Notes: generated by a model from the sequence alone, not told the origin. Numbered from the stretch's first letter, positions 26,490 to 38,179 are shown. The stretch: 64,000 nt of DNA from Schistosoma mansoni (GCF_000237925.1 NW_017386100.1:124001-188000), one strand, 5' to 3'. Made by a program: numbers and translations.

Positions 26490-28660
26490 GTCCAACTGAA
26501 AAGTCTTTACCACCAAGTTTAAGTCCGATCAATGGTGAGATATTTATCAGCTTCGCAGTTAACTATTCACTAAGCATCATACATTAGCGTCATTAATAAA
26601 TTTCTATACGTAGAAATGTATTCAGATTCTTATCATGTCAATGTAAACATCAGGTCATAGGGTAAGTATAGTTATAGAAAGAATTATTTACAGGGGGTTC
26701 ATTATAAAAACATTTTTATAATCGCTTGTAATTCATAACTGTATGACGTTTAGAATTTGATTATTTGTCACATGAATTTTAGCGAAACTATCTTTAGAAA
26801 AAAACAATCTTATTTGTGACAATTGTTTCGTCGTCATGTTATTCCTACTGCATTTGGAAGAGAATCCGTCTTCTAGGAGCAAAAAAAATATCTCATTTAT
26901 TGGAACCTCACTGAGCATTTTTGACATTTGATGGTCTCACTGAATTCTCGATGTTTGAATCCTTGTTAAGAACAATTACTTTTTGATACACGTAAAATAC
27001 TATATAAATTTTTTGATGTGAAATGATAGGTCTGCGATTTGAGTTTCTTTATGCATGTTGACAACTTTTCTACCGGGTGAAGTTGAGGGTAATAAAATTC
27101 ATAAATTTCTGTTCCTTATTTTCCCAGAAACCTCTCATGTGATTAGTGCGTTCTGCCTTTTTCCTATGTGATGCAGACTTATTATATAGTCACTGTCAGA
27201 ATAACACCCTTACCAACAACACCCTTACAAACCAACATCAAAAACACCCTTACCATTTTATTGGTTAAGTTCCTTGAATAATAAAAAATTTTCATTAGAT
27301 GGTTTGAGTCGTACGTTTCTGAACAGTTATTTTAGTCGGTTCATCAGTTTGAAAAAATAAATTTTCTAAGCATTTTGCCTAATTATGATTGTTAATGGTA
27401 CTTAACTTTTGCTGGTGAGCTAACTGCTCATCAATTTAAATGTTCATCAAAAACAGTAAGTCGTAAAACAACTCAATGCTAAACAGTTAATTCCATGAGA
27501 AGTAGAGTTATTTGATGTGGAATGCCAACAAAATTCGAAATGTGAAATGTGTGCACAAGTATATTACTTTAACTAAGAATTTAACCGAGAAATTGAGTGC
27601 CGACATATTAACCATTTTGTTTAATAATAAAGTGATAATACACATATGTATGATAAAATTATTCATGAAGTTCCATGCAATGATAGTGAATAACAGGATA
27701 GTAGATTGTAATGTCACGTAAAGAGAATTGGAGTCTAAACTGTGCTTACTGTCCAAAAAGTTCATTTGATCTATCAAGTTTCGTATTCTTCCTATACTCT
27801 ACAGTGAAATTTGAACGTGTTTGGACAAGCGATTATCTCAAATACCATTTTTACAACTATTATCACATATCAAAGGATTTATCGCCACATGATTAAAATA
27901 TTTAGATGTTGATAACTTTTAACATGGTGAAAGTCTGTTAATTAATAACAAAAATAGTTTTATGGGTTTACAGATTTAACAGTCAGCATTATTATTCACT
28001 GAATGAAATACTGATAGTCATCACTAGATCTAAATAAAGAAGATTGGAATACATGACTTAGGGAGATAAATACTGAAATAAAAAGGAATAATATCTATCT
28101 TTATTATTCACGTATATACGGGACTAGGTTTTTTCAGTTATGCCTAGTCATTCACAGATTATCCCGCCAAGGATAAATTTGAATATGACTTAAATGTCAA
28201 CTGAATCACTAGACGCATAAATGAGACAAAAATAGGATACATTCGAAACTGCCCATTTGTCAACTATTGAACAAATTAAATGTGTAGACATTTAGTACCA
28301 CTATCTCGTGTAGAGAAATGCGCTCCTTGTTGTACTTGTAAATACCATCAGTACATACGACATCGAAAGATCGACGAGTTAGATTCGTTTATTTACCGTT
28401 GATAAAAGTAGCTTTCCAGACAACCATTCACTTAACGATGTGTCTCCTCTGCACCTCCATAATCAATGGAATACATAACTAACCTCTAAGTGATAATAAA
28501 CAAGGTTTGATTGATCTGGAAGTTTCGATCTTCCAAATAAACGTGGTCACACATCCGAAATATTTTGAGCGATTATTTTCTTTCGACGATTTTCATACAT
28601 AAAACTAATGACAACAAAAACCAAAGTTCAGAAAATAAATGGAAGATGAATCGTATTCCT
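26490..28660. other. No recognisable gene; short CCCTTAC repeats
   Basis: AT-rich. Open frames on both strands at 27508-27777 overlap each other and look random. AACACCCTTAC occurs three times at 27202-27253. TTGATGTGGAATG at 27512 and the bases after it (CAACAAAATTCGAAAT) recur at 41648-41680, so a small dispersed repeat is present. Confidence 0.5.
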
Positions 28661-28663
28661 CTG

Positions 28664-28906
28664 CTAGGCTTTGAAATGACGGAAGCTAGGGTCTTTCTCA
28701 TATGCGATATGCCGTAACTCATGATTATGACTCACTGACCATCTTGATACTGCATAAGACCCTTCTATCAGTCGAACAAATATAAAGGATTTGCAGCCAC
28801 CACCAACAGGCTGCTTGGACTTATGGATAAAAAATATGCTTCGATACAAACTCCAGTTGAGTTTGAGTTGTTTTTCGCTGGAGATGCCATTTCCTTTTGC
28901 ATACAT
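28664..28906 (-). pseudogene. Possible FAR1/MULE-type DNA-binding domain fragment
   Basis: An 80-codon minus frame contains GGCKSFIFVRLIEGSYAV, then SVSHNHELRH. A conserved Cys followed about 25 residues later by HNHEL is typical of the FAR1-like zinc domain at the N-terminus of Mutator-like transposases and of related SWIM-domain proteins. The frame ends with a stop and no MULE transposase core was recognised downstream. It could be a decayed transposon or a single exon of a cellular gene. Confidence 0.35.
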
Positions 28907-28989
28907 ATTTTATATAAAATTAATTTGGATTTCGATTACTGTCTCGTATTGTGAAGTGGCAGAAGTTTCATTCTTGTAAGTTCTCAGTT

Positions 28990-30640
28990 GTCTCAGGAGT
29001 GACGCTTTCGTCAAAATTCCTACAGCAACGAACAGCTCTCTGAAGTTCAGATCAGTTTTACTATCTAAATGAAACATGGCTGACAACAAAGCTAACTAGA
29101 ACTGACATCGCCGAACTAAACTGACTACTTCTGTTGGTCCAATAATAGGCATTTCACTGGCGGCTAATTGGTGGGAAAACGGTACAGGTAACAGTGGAGA
29201 GTAGAGGGATTTAAATATATTTTATACCCTTAAAACATCAAAGAATGTTCCTCACTCATGTTCATATTAATTGTATGAGAAATGAATAGTAATAGATGTG
29301 GTTGTGAAGATCAACTTTTCTCAAACCTGATTACTGCCTAATTTCAAGGATAACTTCATAATGTAATAAGACATGATGCTTCTCACAAATATTCGATTCA
29401 TGTACACGTCGTACATGAAATTGGCCTCATAGATAAGAACTTCACTGTTCTATTCTACTCATGATTGTCTTCAGAACACATAATGGCAAACTGATTGAAG
29501 GAGAAATCAGTGTATACAAAAAATTACAGCAAAGGCTACAATTTCACAAACACATAACAGAACCCACTGGCTAACATTAAATCACAAGTTTATAACTACG
29601 GTTTAAAAGTATTTGGCTGTGTTAATTTGCTAACGTTGTCAACAAATGACTGTACTGGTCTTTTATATTTCTTGTTATAAGGAAAATGAACGAAAACACC
29701 GAAACAACTTCAACATGACAAATCGGAGTTGAACGATTCCACCATACATGATCACAGTGAATATCATAAAAGATAGTTGTCAAAAAACATATATAAGTGA
29801 ATATTATTAGTAATTGTTTAATTATATTCGGATTACTTTGATTTAGTAGATTTTTAAGAGTTGTGTTAACAATACGACGTTTGACTTATTAGTTTTTAAA
29901 TATAGAAATACAGATATCTACATTGTAAGCTTCATTTGATGACACGCCTAATGTTTTTCACCACTGTGTGTTTTCGATGTATTTCGGTATCAAATCAACA
30001 AGAGTAATTATTAGATATTTGCCGAATTGATCATGTTATTCCTTCTTCCAGTTTGTAATCTCAACTTATTTAATAAACTAGTGTTCCATTGATCAACGAA
30101 AACAACAAATCACCCTGTTAAGTTGAGAAAATATATAAAGTATATTCATGCAACTGCTAACTACACTATCCGTACTTTGATGATTCATGTGAAGGGATTT
30201 TCATTGTCACTAATTATGAACGGTGTAAATAAAACCTTTACACATTATTCTAATGATTTTATTTACAAAACAGTTGTATTACTTGGACGTGGTAAGGCGG
30301 TTGATGTTTGATGTAATGGTTACTTAGGCGATAAAAAAAATTATTATTTTATTGAATTAGACATTCAATTATAAATAATTATGCCCAGATTTTCAAATGG
30401 CCACAGGAATATCAGAAAACACTCCGTTCAAGCTATGATCAAAAGCTAGATGTCATCTATAGACACTTGTATGAGAATAAATCCACAAAACATTTGACAG
30501 ACTGATAAGAAACACAGTTCTTTGAAATCAGTACTAGAAACAATCAAAATCAAAATTCAGTTCTATGAGAAACATTAAAGACGTTGTCCTGACTAAACGG
30601 AAGTCCATAAAATAACAAACATGATCAGGACATATTATTA
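28990..30640. other. No recognisable gene
   Basis: AT-rich sequence. The open frame at 30123-30311 has no start codon context or domain that I can support. Confidence 0.45.
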
Positions 30641-30654
30641 ATAACTACAAACTT

Positions 30655-32225
30655 CAAATAGGAATAATATATTTGTAAAATCTCAGCGAATGAATTTGTA
30701 GTAAATCCTACGTTTCGTCTGACAATCTGGTCCAAGCTTTTTCAAGGAATTATAATCAAACATCAAAATTATCGAATATAAATAGGTAGTACATGGTTCT
30801 CCGAGTTCATTATACACTGAATAGGTCATCCAATCCACGTTAACAATAAGTCTAAACTCGGTATGTGTAAGAGATAAGCGATGTGAAATGATAAGCGTTA
30901 ATATAACATATTGTATAGAAAAAACGTAAGTGGTGAGAGGAGAAAATTACATTCACACTAGATAATGGGACTTATCAGTGAATTTATAAGGAAACATACA
31001 ATTTGTAATATATGTGATATGAATCATATCTGTGTCACAGCATGTATAACATGAAGAATAATTAAACAAAATAAAAATAATAAAAGAGTGAGATTTGAAG
31101 AGTGTAATTTTGAAACTGTATGTATGTGTCATTTTTAATGTTCCAATTACTTGTTTAACAAATTCCGATAAGACAACAGATTAGAATCATTGAGTGTAAT
31201 TGTTGTCATTTTAGATAATACGAATTAGATAAAAACATTAAGGAGTTCAGGTTGTTACTTATTAATGATTAGCTGCCATGGCACTGTTAATTGTATTCCA
31301 TCTCTCCTATTAATATTGTTTGGATTAACCCAAATGTATAGGGCTTCAGCTGTTTGTCTTTCTTTGTAAGAATTAAAATCTTTTTGAAGGATTTTTGTAT
31401 GAACGAAATCAATTGTATGACCCGATTCTATAGAGTGTAATGCTATCGCTGATTTCTTCTCCAGTTTCCTTACATCATCTGAGGATTTAGGAATGTGTTT
31501 CAAGCATTGTTTGTGTTCCTTCACCCTCACATTCAGTTGTCTTGATGTTTCACCTACATACGTTGCATTACAGTCACTACATTTGATTTCATAGACACAA
31601 TTTTGTTGTTCTTCTTTATGTATTGGATCTTTAATTCTTACTAATTTTGATTTTAGAGTATTGTTTGTTCGAAAAAATACTCTTATATTTTGATTATTTA
31701 AGATTCTTCGAATATCTTCGGAAATTCCTTTCCGATATGGGATCACCACTGTGTTAACCCATTCCTTTTTCTGTAATCTTTTTGTATTAACAATGTCGTC
31801 TTTTCTTTCATTCTTAATTATTCTTTTAATAAAATCGTTTGGATAATTGTTCATCATTAGGGTAGATGTAATTAAATTTATTTCGGTTTTCATATCGTTT
31901 GGTTCAGTGACAAGTTTTTGAGCTCTTGTAATCATATTTTTGACCACTGTCACTTTGGTCGAGTGTGGATGTGCCGATTTAAAATCTAGAAATTTTTCTG
32001 AATTTGTCAGCTTTCGGAATATACTAATTTTTAAGCCATCATAATCTTTCCTTTCAACTAAAAAGTCTAGTAAAGGTAATTTGTTTTCAGGAGATTCCAA
32101 CTCTTTGGTGAACTTGATTTTTCCATCAAAGTTGTTGACAAGTTTAAACAGTTCATTCAAATGGTCCCGTTTTATAATGACAAAGGTGTCATCTACATAT
32201 CTTAACCATACTTTTGGTGCCTGAG
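30655..32225 (-). mobile_element. Penelope-like element, 5'-truncated, RT/GIY-YIG frame open
   Basis: An uninterrupted minus frame starts within the RT domain: VWLRYVDDTFVII carries the YxDD catalytic box, followed by LPLLDFLVER, IFRKLTNSEKFLDFKSAHP and IPYRKGISEDIRRIL. It continues into a GIY-YIG endonuclease: CVYEIKCSDCNATYVGETSR, then LNVRVKEHK, with the stop at 31255. RT plus GIY-YIG defines a Penelope-like element. The N-terminal RT part is missing, cut off near 32225. About 320 codons without a stop suggest a fairly young insertion. The 3' untranslated part runs to about 30655 and includes a HHR-like motif (30702-30752) whose sequence is shared with 50.5 kb. Confidence 0.9.
30702..30752 (-). 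ncRNA. PLE-type hammerhead-like motif
   Basis: On the minus strand ATTCCTTGAAAAAGCTTGG, a loop, then CAGACGAAACGTAGG. The GAAAC box is intact, but the CUGAUGA box reads UUGAAAA where the 22.5-kb relative has CUGAAGA. Two core changes suggest loss of self-cleavage, unless this family uses a variant core. Confidence 0.45.
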
Positions 32226-32379
32226 AACATATTGAGATGATTAGCTGACAACTGATGATTACACACATATGAATCTCAGAATTTCTCTACTGGTGACAAA
32301 TGTTTTCTCGGTGAAGTTATTGATTCTTAAGACGATAATGATTTTTGTACCTCGAACTATTTGTTACGATATTGGTTTT

Positions 32380-32895
32380 TGTGAGCCTCCGAATGGCCTG
32401 GTACGGTCGAGAGTGGAGAGAGTCTGCTCTCCCTCTCCAAATGCTCTTACATGGCCACGCGTATATAGCCTCTGTCAGAGAACTGCCACTCACTGCCTCT
32501 CGCCACTGAGGTTCTGTTAACGAAATTGAGAGAACGAAAAGTGAATCTCCGACAGGAGCTTTAACCGCGTTGGTGGACATGGAAGTTCCACCTACGGGAG
32601 TCGGAAAACCCTGATTTCAAACCGATGGTGCGCATAGACTGGCTTCAGTATCCTGAGGGAACAAATGATATATGAACCAGTTGTTAGTCACCAACTACCA
32701 TGGGACTGCATGTCCTCTCGATGCTCCACTGCCTTGTGGATCAGACCTTTAGGTCTAAGGCTGCGAGTGTGGGCCTCTAATAAAACCACATGCTTCGGTT
32801 TGGGCACCTGGGCAGCATCACATCCCTCACATAAATCAAATGAGAATTGTGTGGCGCATATGTATCTGGCGCTTCCTTGTACCAATATTTATGTG
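32380..32895 (+). repeat. Repeat R, copy 1
   Basis: A dispersed GC-richer repeat with relatives at 40040-40392 (minus) and 58200-58695 (minus). Shared blocks include GCTCTCCCTCTCCAAATGC, ATATAGCCTCTG, TCCTGAGGGAACAAATG and CTTGTACCAAT near the end. No protein domain or terminal inverted repeat was recognised. It abuts the 5' break of the PLE. Confidence 0.75.
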
Positions 32896-33009
32896 TTCAA
32901 ACAAATAATAATAATCGTTTTTGTGACTAATAGAAACTATGTCTAATATATCGAAATTTCAGTATTGGTTTGTGAGTATTATTATGTTTGTAATTAAGAT
33001 CATGAACTG

Positions 33010-33145
33010 ATTGATGTTAGATTCCGCTTGCGGGATCTTAGATGCGCAGTGCTGTAGAGTCTCAAATTAGAACGAGACGGCGGTTCAGTGCTTCCAAGTT
33101 TTTAATTGTGGTTTAATATCGATCGGTTCACGATCTCAATCAAAA
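33010..33145 (+). repeat. Decayed family-2 hammerhead retroposon
   Basis: GATGCGCAGTGCTGTAGAG, GAACGAGACGG and TTCAGTGCTTCCAAG follow the family-2 HHR order with both core boxes mutated (CTGTAGAG, CGAGAC). A tail-like GTGGTTTAATATCGATCGG follows. Confidence 0.6.
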
Positions 33146-33286
33146 TCCGAATTTGTTCAGAAACTTCATATGTCAGCCTGTTGTTTGTCAAAACATTGAA
33201 TCCTCTCATCATATTTAATTTTTTGTCAACCTCTTGTAACTAATCCTGTTAACAACGTTGTTTATGAATTTTATTTTTGATTTCAG

Positions 33287-36200
33287 CAAAGATGTAGGAC
33301 AGCAATTTGGTCAACGTCTATGTAAACTTGATCCATTTCAATTTCAAAGAATGAACATGATTTATAAACGAGTATGTCTGTCAATTGATACTATAAAGTT
33401 GATTTATTGATTGGTTAACACATGCAGTTTTATAAATGTCATTTTCTTAACCTCATAGTTATTTCAAAGTATTACCATATTGACATTACTATGGAGGCTT
33501 CTTCGACACTACGGCGTGCCTGAGAAGATAGTCAATATCATACAGAACTCCTATGATGGATTAAACTGTCAAATCGTCCATGGAGGACAACTTACCGACT
33601 CAGTCGAGGTAAAGACCGGTGTTAGGCAAGGTTGCTTAATCTCACCCTTTCTCTTTCTCCTGGTGATCGACTGGATTATAAAGACGTCAACATATGGAGG
33701 AAAGCACGGGATACGGTGGACAGGTAGGAAGCAGCTGGACGATTTAGACTTCGCGGATGATCTGGCTCTTCTATCACAAACGCAACAACAAATGCAGGAG
33801 AAAACGACCAGTGTAGCAGCAGCCTCAGCAACAGTAGGTCTCAATATAAACAAAGGGAAAAGCAAGACTCTCCGATACAATACAACATGCATCAATCAAA
33901 TTATACTTGACGGAGAAGCTTTGGAGGATGTGGAAACCTTTACATATCTGGGCAGCATCATTGATGAACATGATGGGTCTGATGCCGATATGAGGGCGAG
34001 GATCGGCAAAGCAAGAGCAGCATATTCACAACTGAAAAACATCTGGAACTCAAAAAATTGTCTAACAACACCAAAATCAGAATTTTCAAAACAAATGTCA
34101 TGACGGTTCTACTGTATAGGGCGGAAACTTGGGGAACGACGAAGGTCATCATCCAGAAGATACAGGTGTTTACAAATAGTTATCTACGCAAGATACTTCG
34201 GATCCGTTGATCAGACACTATCAGCAGCATTCCACTGTGGGTGACAACAAACCAGATTCCAGTGGGTACACTTTGAGGCAATAACCCAATTGCCTCAAGA
34301 GACAAGCCCTCACATGGAATCCTGACGGCCAAAGGAGAAGAGGAAGACCAACGAACACATTGAAGACAGACATGAGAAAAATGAATAGAACTAGAAAATA
34401 AGACTCAGGACAGAGTGTGTTGAAGAATGCTGGTCGGCGGCCTATGCTCCATCGGGAGTAACAGGTGTAAGTAACTAAGTAAGTAAGTATGACCATCTTG
34501 CGAGAACGATCCTTTATCTTTGAATCTTTTCTGATGTATTGATTTTTCTTTGTTTATTTGTTTCTTCCTATCCAAATGTTGTTTCGAAGAAACCCGTTAG
34601 ACAATTTGGTGAAGTTCTTGAAAGTAGGACGTCTGGTCAACTCCATAATATTTTAGTAGCAATGTGTAAGTACTATCAATGCAGTATAATTTTTTTATCG
34701 GGTAAATATAAGAGTTTTTATTGAATGGATCTCATTTTCAGAGTATAAATCATTTACTTCATTTTGAATGCTTAAGAAAATACCTCCTGAATAACTACAG
34801 CATAATCCATGAATATTCACTTCATCCAAATAAGTTGTTAATAGGTATATGTAAACATGTTTAACAGTTATACTATATAGTGATATATATGTATAACTCC
34901 ACGTGGAGTTCCTCTGGAGCTACTGCTAGTTTCAGATAAAAGAAAACGGTTGAGTATAGGGTTAGCGACCCCATCCCATAGAAAACTAACTCTCTAAGAA
35001 AACACAGTAACCCGAAAAATATGTATCTACTGTTATAAAAATCACGTAAGAATTAATCAAAATACATAAACTATGGATTCGCTGATGAGATTTTCGATGA
35101 AAATAAAAACACAATGGTGGAGAAGCTTTGTAGCTAAGGTGGATGATTTTGATGATAGCTCATGACCAAACCATCCAGCTCAGTGAACAAATCTCTATTA
35201 AAAAAACAATGTTTTTTTGGTAAGTTTCTGTTATTATGTAAATGATCCAGTACAATAAAAGCTCCATTTCATTAGTCGGTCATCTACAACGTAGGACCAG
35301 GCACATTTATGCATCGGTCCAACTTGCCATACCTCGTTAGCACAACAAAATGAATACCAAATTCATAGAAGTAGTTAATCTAGTGGTGATAAAATATAAA
35401 AGATAGGTTGTATATAAGGATATAGTATAGGAAGAAAGACAGATATGAAGCAATTTTAATCTCAGTGTTTAAGGGAAGATAAAGAGTGTATGCACATACG
35501 CCATTTTGGTTGATTCTGAGCCATATCACCTAGAGTCTTCAACCATTGGTTACGATAGCCACGATAGTCAGCCACTAATCAACCACCACTTCCTATTTTT
35601 GATCAGGTGAGGGATATGCTTCTTGACGTGTCTTGTATAGTGTCGACATGAAATACATAATTTACTTGGCATAAATAAAACACAAAAATTACCTGATTTT
35701 TATTCATCTATTTAAAATCATGGTTAACAATTTTGTGGAGTTTGATACGAAGGGATCTATTTTCAACGGTTGTACAGCTTGATAATAATTTCGTTGAAAA
35801 AAGATCCCTTAGTATCCAACTCCTAAGAAAATAACCGAAGCTCTTACCATCCATGAACTTAAACCAAAACAATTTTGTGATTGAAAATAAATCTTAATAT
35901 TTAAAACAACACCTAAGAAATCTTCGTTTTTACAAGCTTGTCTCAGTTGTCTGAGGCGATTGCTATCCGGATCTAAAAGCCAGAGCTTTAAATCCGAAAA
36001 AAATATGCTCAGCCACTCCTTTTACACTGGCCAACTTCAGGGTCAACTTGTTAATAATATGGCGATGTGATTTGATTAATGTTCACTTATTTTATCTACA
36101 CGTCTTACCATTGTCATTACCATTATTATCACACTTGGTAACCTTTCTAGAGAAATTTATTTATCATCCACCCCCAATCTACTATATCTGACTTAATTTA

Positions 36201-38179
36201 TATTATTCTACATATTACGTAATTTCTGATTTGTAATCCCATTTTTCTATCTCTCACCCCCATGTCAACTGTAAATATTCTGATCATTTATCTCACTATT
36301 TCATTCTATTTATAAACTGATCCAAGTTAACACTTTATATATTAGTCATTCCGACATTAACGATTTGATTAGAATCAGAGGGGGATTTGTGGAGATTTCA
36401 GTATATTTCAAAGTTGAAATCATGAGTCAATTGAAGCTAGACCACCATCGAAGACCTGGAAGCACTGGACGGCCGTTTCGTCCTATTATGGGACTCCTCA
36501 GCAGTGCACATCCACGATCCCGCACTCGCGAGATTCGAACCCAGGACCTACCAGCTACGAGCCAGAGCCCTTAACCGATATACCACTGACTCGGCATCCA
36601 ACGGTGTTAATGTCTAACTTCAACTGATCCACGAATTATGAGCGACACTTCACCAATTGCCTTCAGTGAGTTGTTATCTCACAACAGACGTGATTTTATA
36701 TTCAGATAGGGGTTTTGTGGAGATTTCAGTATTTTCATAGTTCAAAGCATGAGTCAATTGATGGTAGACCATCATGGAAAATCTGGAATAACTGGACGAC
36801 CGTTTCGTCCTATTGCGAGACTCCTCAGCAGTGCGCATCCACGATCCCGCCTCGCTAGACTCGAACTCAGGACCTATCAGTGTAGCGCAAACGCCTAACT
36901 TCTGGCACCACTAAGCCGGCCGACATCCGATGGTGTTTGTGTCTAACTTCAACCAATCCATGAAGTTGAGCAACCGTTCATCAATTGTCTTCAGTGAGTT
37001 CCTACCTCACAACAGACGTGAATTGAACTCCACTGCTTCTCACTCCTTGGTGGTCTAGCTTCAATTGACTGATGCTTTCAACTATGAAAACACTAAATCT
37101 TCACAAAACTCGTTCTAATTATAATTCTAGTTAAACATAAAATGTTAGGCCAGTTAAACATTCACAATTAAACGATTAGCTAATGTTCCATATTTAGTAA
37201 TCACGAGGTGAGTGAACGAACTAAATCACCATTTATCATCAACAGCAGTTAAAATTGTAACAACCGTTTCTACTTGCTGATGTATGTCCGTATATTCGAT
37301 GAGAGGTAAAAGAAAGCAAAGAGCTTAATTATGCTCAACATGGTTAACAGTGTTAGAATTGAATCCATGGTGACTAGTTTGGTATAGTATAGGTGACGTT
37401 TCTGCTACTTTTATTTTATAGTTAAAATCATCAGTCAATTGAAGCTAGACCACCAAGGAAAAACTTGAAAACACTGGACGGCCGTTTCGTCCTATTATGG
37501 GACTCCTCAGCAGTGCGCATCCACGATCCCTGACTCTAGCTTCAATTGACTCATGATTTAAACTATGAAAATACTGAAATCTCCACAAAACCCCTTCTGA
37601 ACTTTTATTAGTAAACACATTTTTCTGGGGTTGACGAATAATCATTTGTGCTGTAATGAATTCAACTGTCTAGAAAGTAAAAAGAGAGGGTAATACTAAG
37701 TGGGTGAATTCATGTGAGCTTTTGAATTTTGGATCAATGTTTTCGTGGTTTCGTGTTTATGCCTAATAACAGAGGTTTTGTTTTTGGACCCTAGTAAGTT
37801 CTTGATTGTACACTATTGAGTAGTATCATATTGGAGCGAAACATATGTGAGATGCTATCTGGATGGCCGTTTCGTCCTATTATGAGACTCCTCAGTAGTG
37901 CGTTTTGTCTTGTATTTTTCATGTAACTACATTTTAATGACAAGTTTAAGTCTTATTTATGATTCTTACTTTATTATATTTCAGATAGATTTGCATACAA
38001 TAGGTAAGGTGTATAAAGTTAAATATGGAATATATCTGTCGGATGATGTCAAACGAATTTACTATGGTGAATATGCTGATGCTTTGTTAGGACTTTTGAA
38101 AAAAGAAGAAATCCCAGATATATATCAACATTCAATACCATTACCATTACCTCCATTACTTCACGCGATTGATCCTTGA
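33287..38179 (+). CDS. 3' exons of an unidentified conserved-looking gene
   Basis: Three candidate exons fit in phase. 33287-33371: after one base completing an upstream codon, 28 codons containing [20 protein letters not shown], ending IYKR before GTATGT. 34590-34665: [20 protein letters not shown], after a long pyrimidine tract and before GTAAGT. 37989-38179 (or 37985 if a further exon intervenes): [18 protein letters not shown], then [19 protein letters not shown], ending HAIDP and stop. The residue composition is protein-like and the RQFGEVL and QQFGQRL segments echo each other. Upstream exons, including the start, were not found, so the gene is partial here. I do not recognise the family. 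Its introns contain an RTE 3' end and several hammerhead retroposons. Confidence 0.6.
33465..34490 (+). mobile_element. RTE-type LINE 3' part: reverse transcriptase
   Basis: Lies in an intron of the unidentified gene, sense orientation. From 33480 an open frame of about 207 codons encodes [41 protein letters not shown], and the catalytic [11 protein letters not shown], then [13 protein letters not shown] and [17 protein letters not shown]. After about 34090 it continues through frameshifts and stops to the C-terminus ([11 protein letters not shown]) and ends in a TAAG repeat at about 34470-34490. The 5' half (endonuclease) is missing. The RT core is intact, but the whole is dead through truncation and C-terminal breaks. 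Confidence 0.9.
34895..35025 (+). mobile_element. RTE-type LINE 5' leader fragment
   Basis: GTTCCTCTGGAGCTACTG and GGTTAGCGACCCCATCCCAT correspond to the 5' leader of the RTE element at 23965-23790 (minus). Only the leader is present. Confidence 0.65.
35935..36368 (+). repeat. Repeat E, copy 1
   Basis: Relatives lie at 47320-47780 (plus) and 41785-42410 (minus). Shared blocks: AAAGCCAGAGCTTT, CCAACTTCAGGGTCAACTTG, ATCCACCCCCAATCTACTA and CTCTCACCCCCATGTCAACT. No coding signature. A family-2 hammerhead retroposon begins directly after it. Confidence 0.85.
36378..36705 (-). mobile_element. Family-2 hammerhead retroposon (tRNA-like head, HHR, tail)
   Basis: Read on the minus strand: a tRNA-like head with a box-A-like part (GAGTCAGTGGTATATCGG), a box-B-like CTGGGTTCGAATCTC, then the HHR (36513-36458), then a tail (GGTGGTCTAGCTTCAATTG, CATGATTTCAAC) to about 36378. 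The right-hand inverted tail seen in other copies is absent. Pol III transcription is inferred from the boxes. Confidence 0.8.
36458..36513 (-). ncRNA. Hammerhead ribozyme, core intact
   Basis: Minus strand: GTGCACTG, CTGAGGAG, TCCCATAATAGGA, CGAAAC, GGCCGTC, CAGTGCTTCC. CUGANGA and GAAA boxes are present, stem I is GCACUG/CAGUGC, stem II is UCC/GGA extended by G-C, helix III is the short palindrome ACGGCCGU, and cleavage would follow GUC. This is the type-I layout with minimal helix III known from schistosome HHRs. Confidence 0.8.
36710..37117 (-). mobile_element. Family-2 hammerhead retroposon flanked by inverted tails
   Basis: The left end GGGGTTTTGTGGAGATTTCAG continuing to CATGAGTCAATTGATGG (36714-36770) is mirrored at the right end by TGGTCTAGCTTCAATTGAC to CTTCACAAAACTCGTTC (37056-37117). 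Between them lie, on the minus strand, a tRNA-like head with a box-B-like GAGTTCGAGTCTAG (about 36863) and the HHR. It is the longest family-2 copy with both inverted ends. Confidence 0.8.
36784..36840 (-). ncRNA. Hammerhead ribozyme, core intact, weaker stem I
   Basis: Minus strand: GCACTG, CTGAGGAG, TCTCGCAATAGGA, CGAAAC, GGTCGTC, CAGTTATTCC. Both core boxes are intact; stem I is reduced to ACUG/CAGU. Confidence 0.7.
37415..37607 (-). mobile_element. Short family-2 hammerhead element with inverted tails, no tRNA head
   Basis: Left tail (37420-37470: CATCAGTCAATTGAAGCTAG) and right tail (37535-37605: CTAGCTTCAATTGACTCATG to CACAAAACCCCTTCTG) are inverted copies. Only the HHR (37465-37522) and a GATCCC remnant lie between them. 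Confidence 0.8.
37465..37522 (-). ncRNA. Hammerhead ribozyme, core intact
   Basis: Minus strand: GCGCACTG, CTGAGGAG, TCCCATAATAGGA, CGAAAC, GGCCGTC, CAGTGTTTTC. The core is the same as the 36.46-kb copy, with one G-U pair in stem I. Confidence 0.8.
37858..37903 (-). repeat. Family-2 hammerhead fragment next to a splice acceptor
   Basis: GGCCGTTTCGTCCTATTATG and GACTCCTCAGTAGTGCG match the HHR segment. Head and tail are missing and stem I cannot form. It ends about 80 bases before the proposed last exon of the unidentified gene. Confidence 0.7.

Noticed and set aside
27508-27777. Overlapping plus and minus open frames as a membrane-protein gene
   Set aside because: Both strands are open because of AT-rich composition; no codon or splice evidence.
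36365-36574. Open frames over family-2 repeats (also 45796-46005 and 57485-57734) as genes
   Set aside because: The frames read through the retroposon, including tRNA-like and ribozyme parts, and recur only where the repeat recurs.
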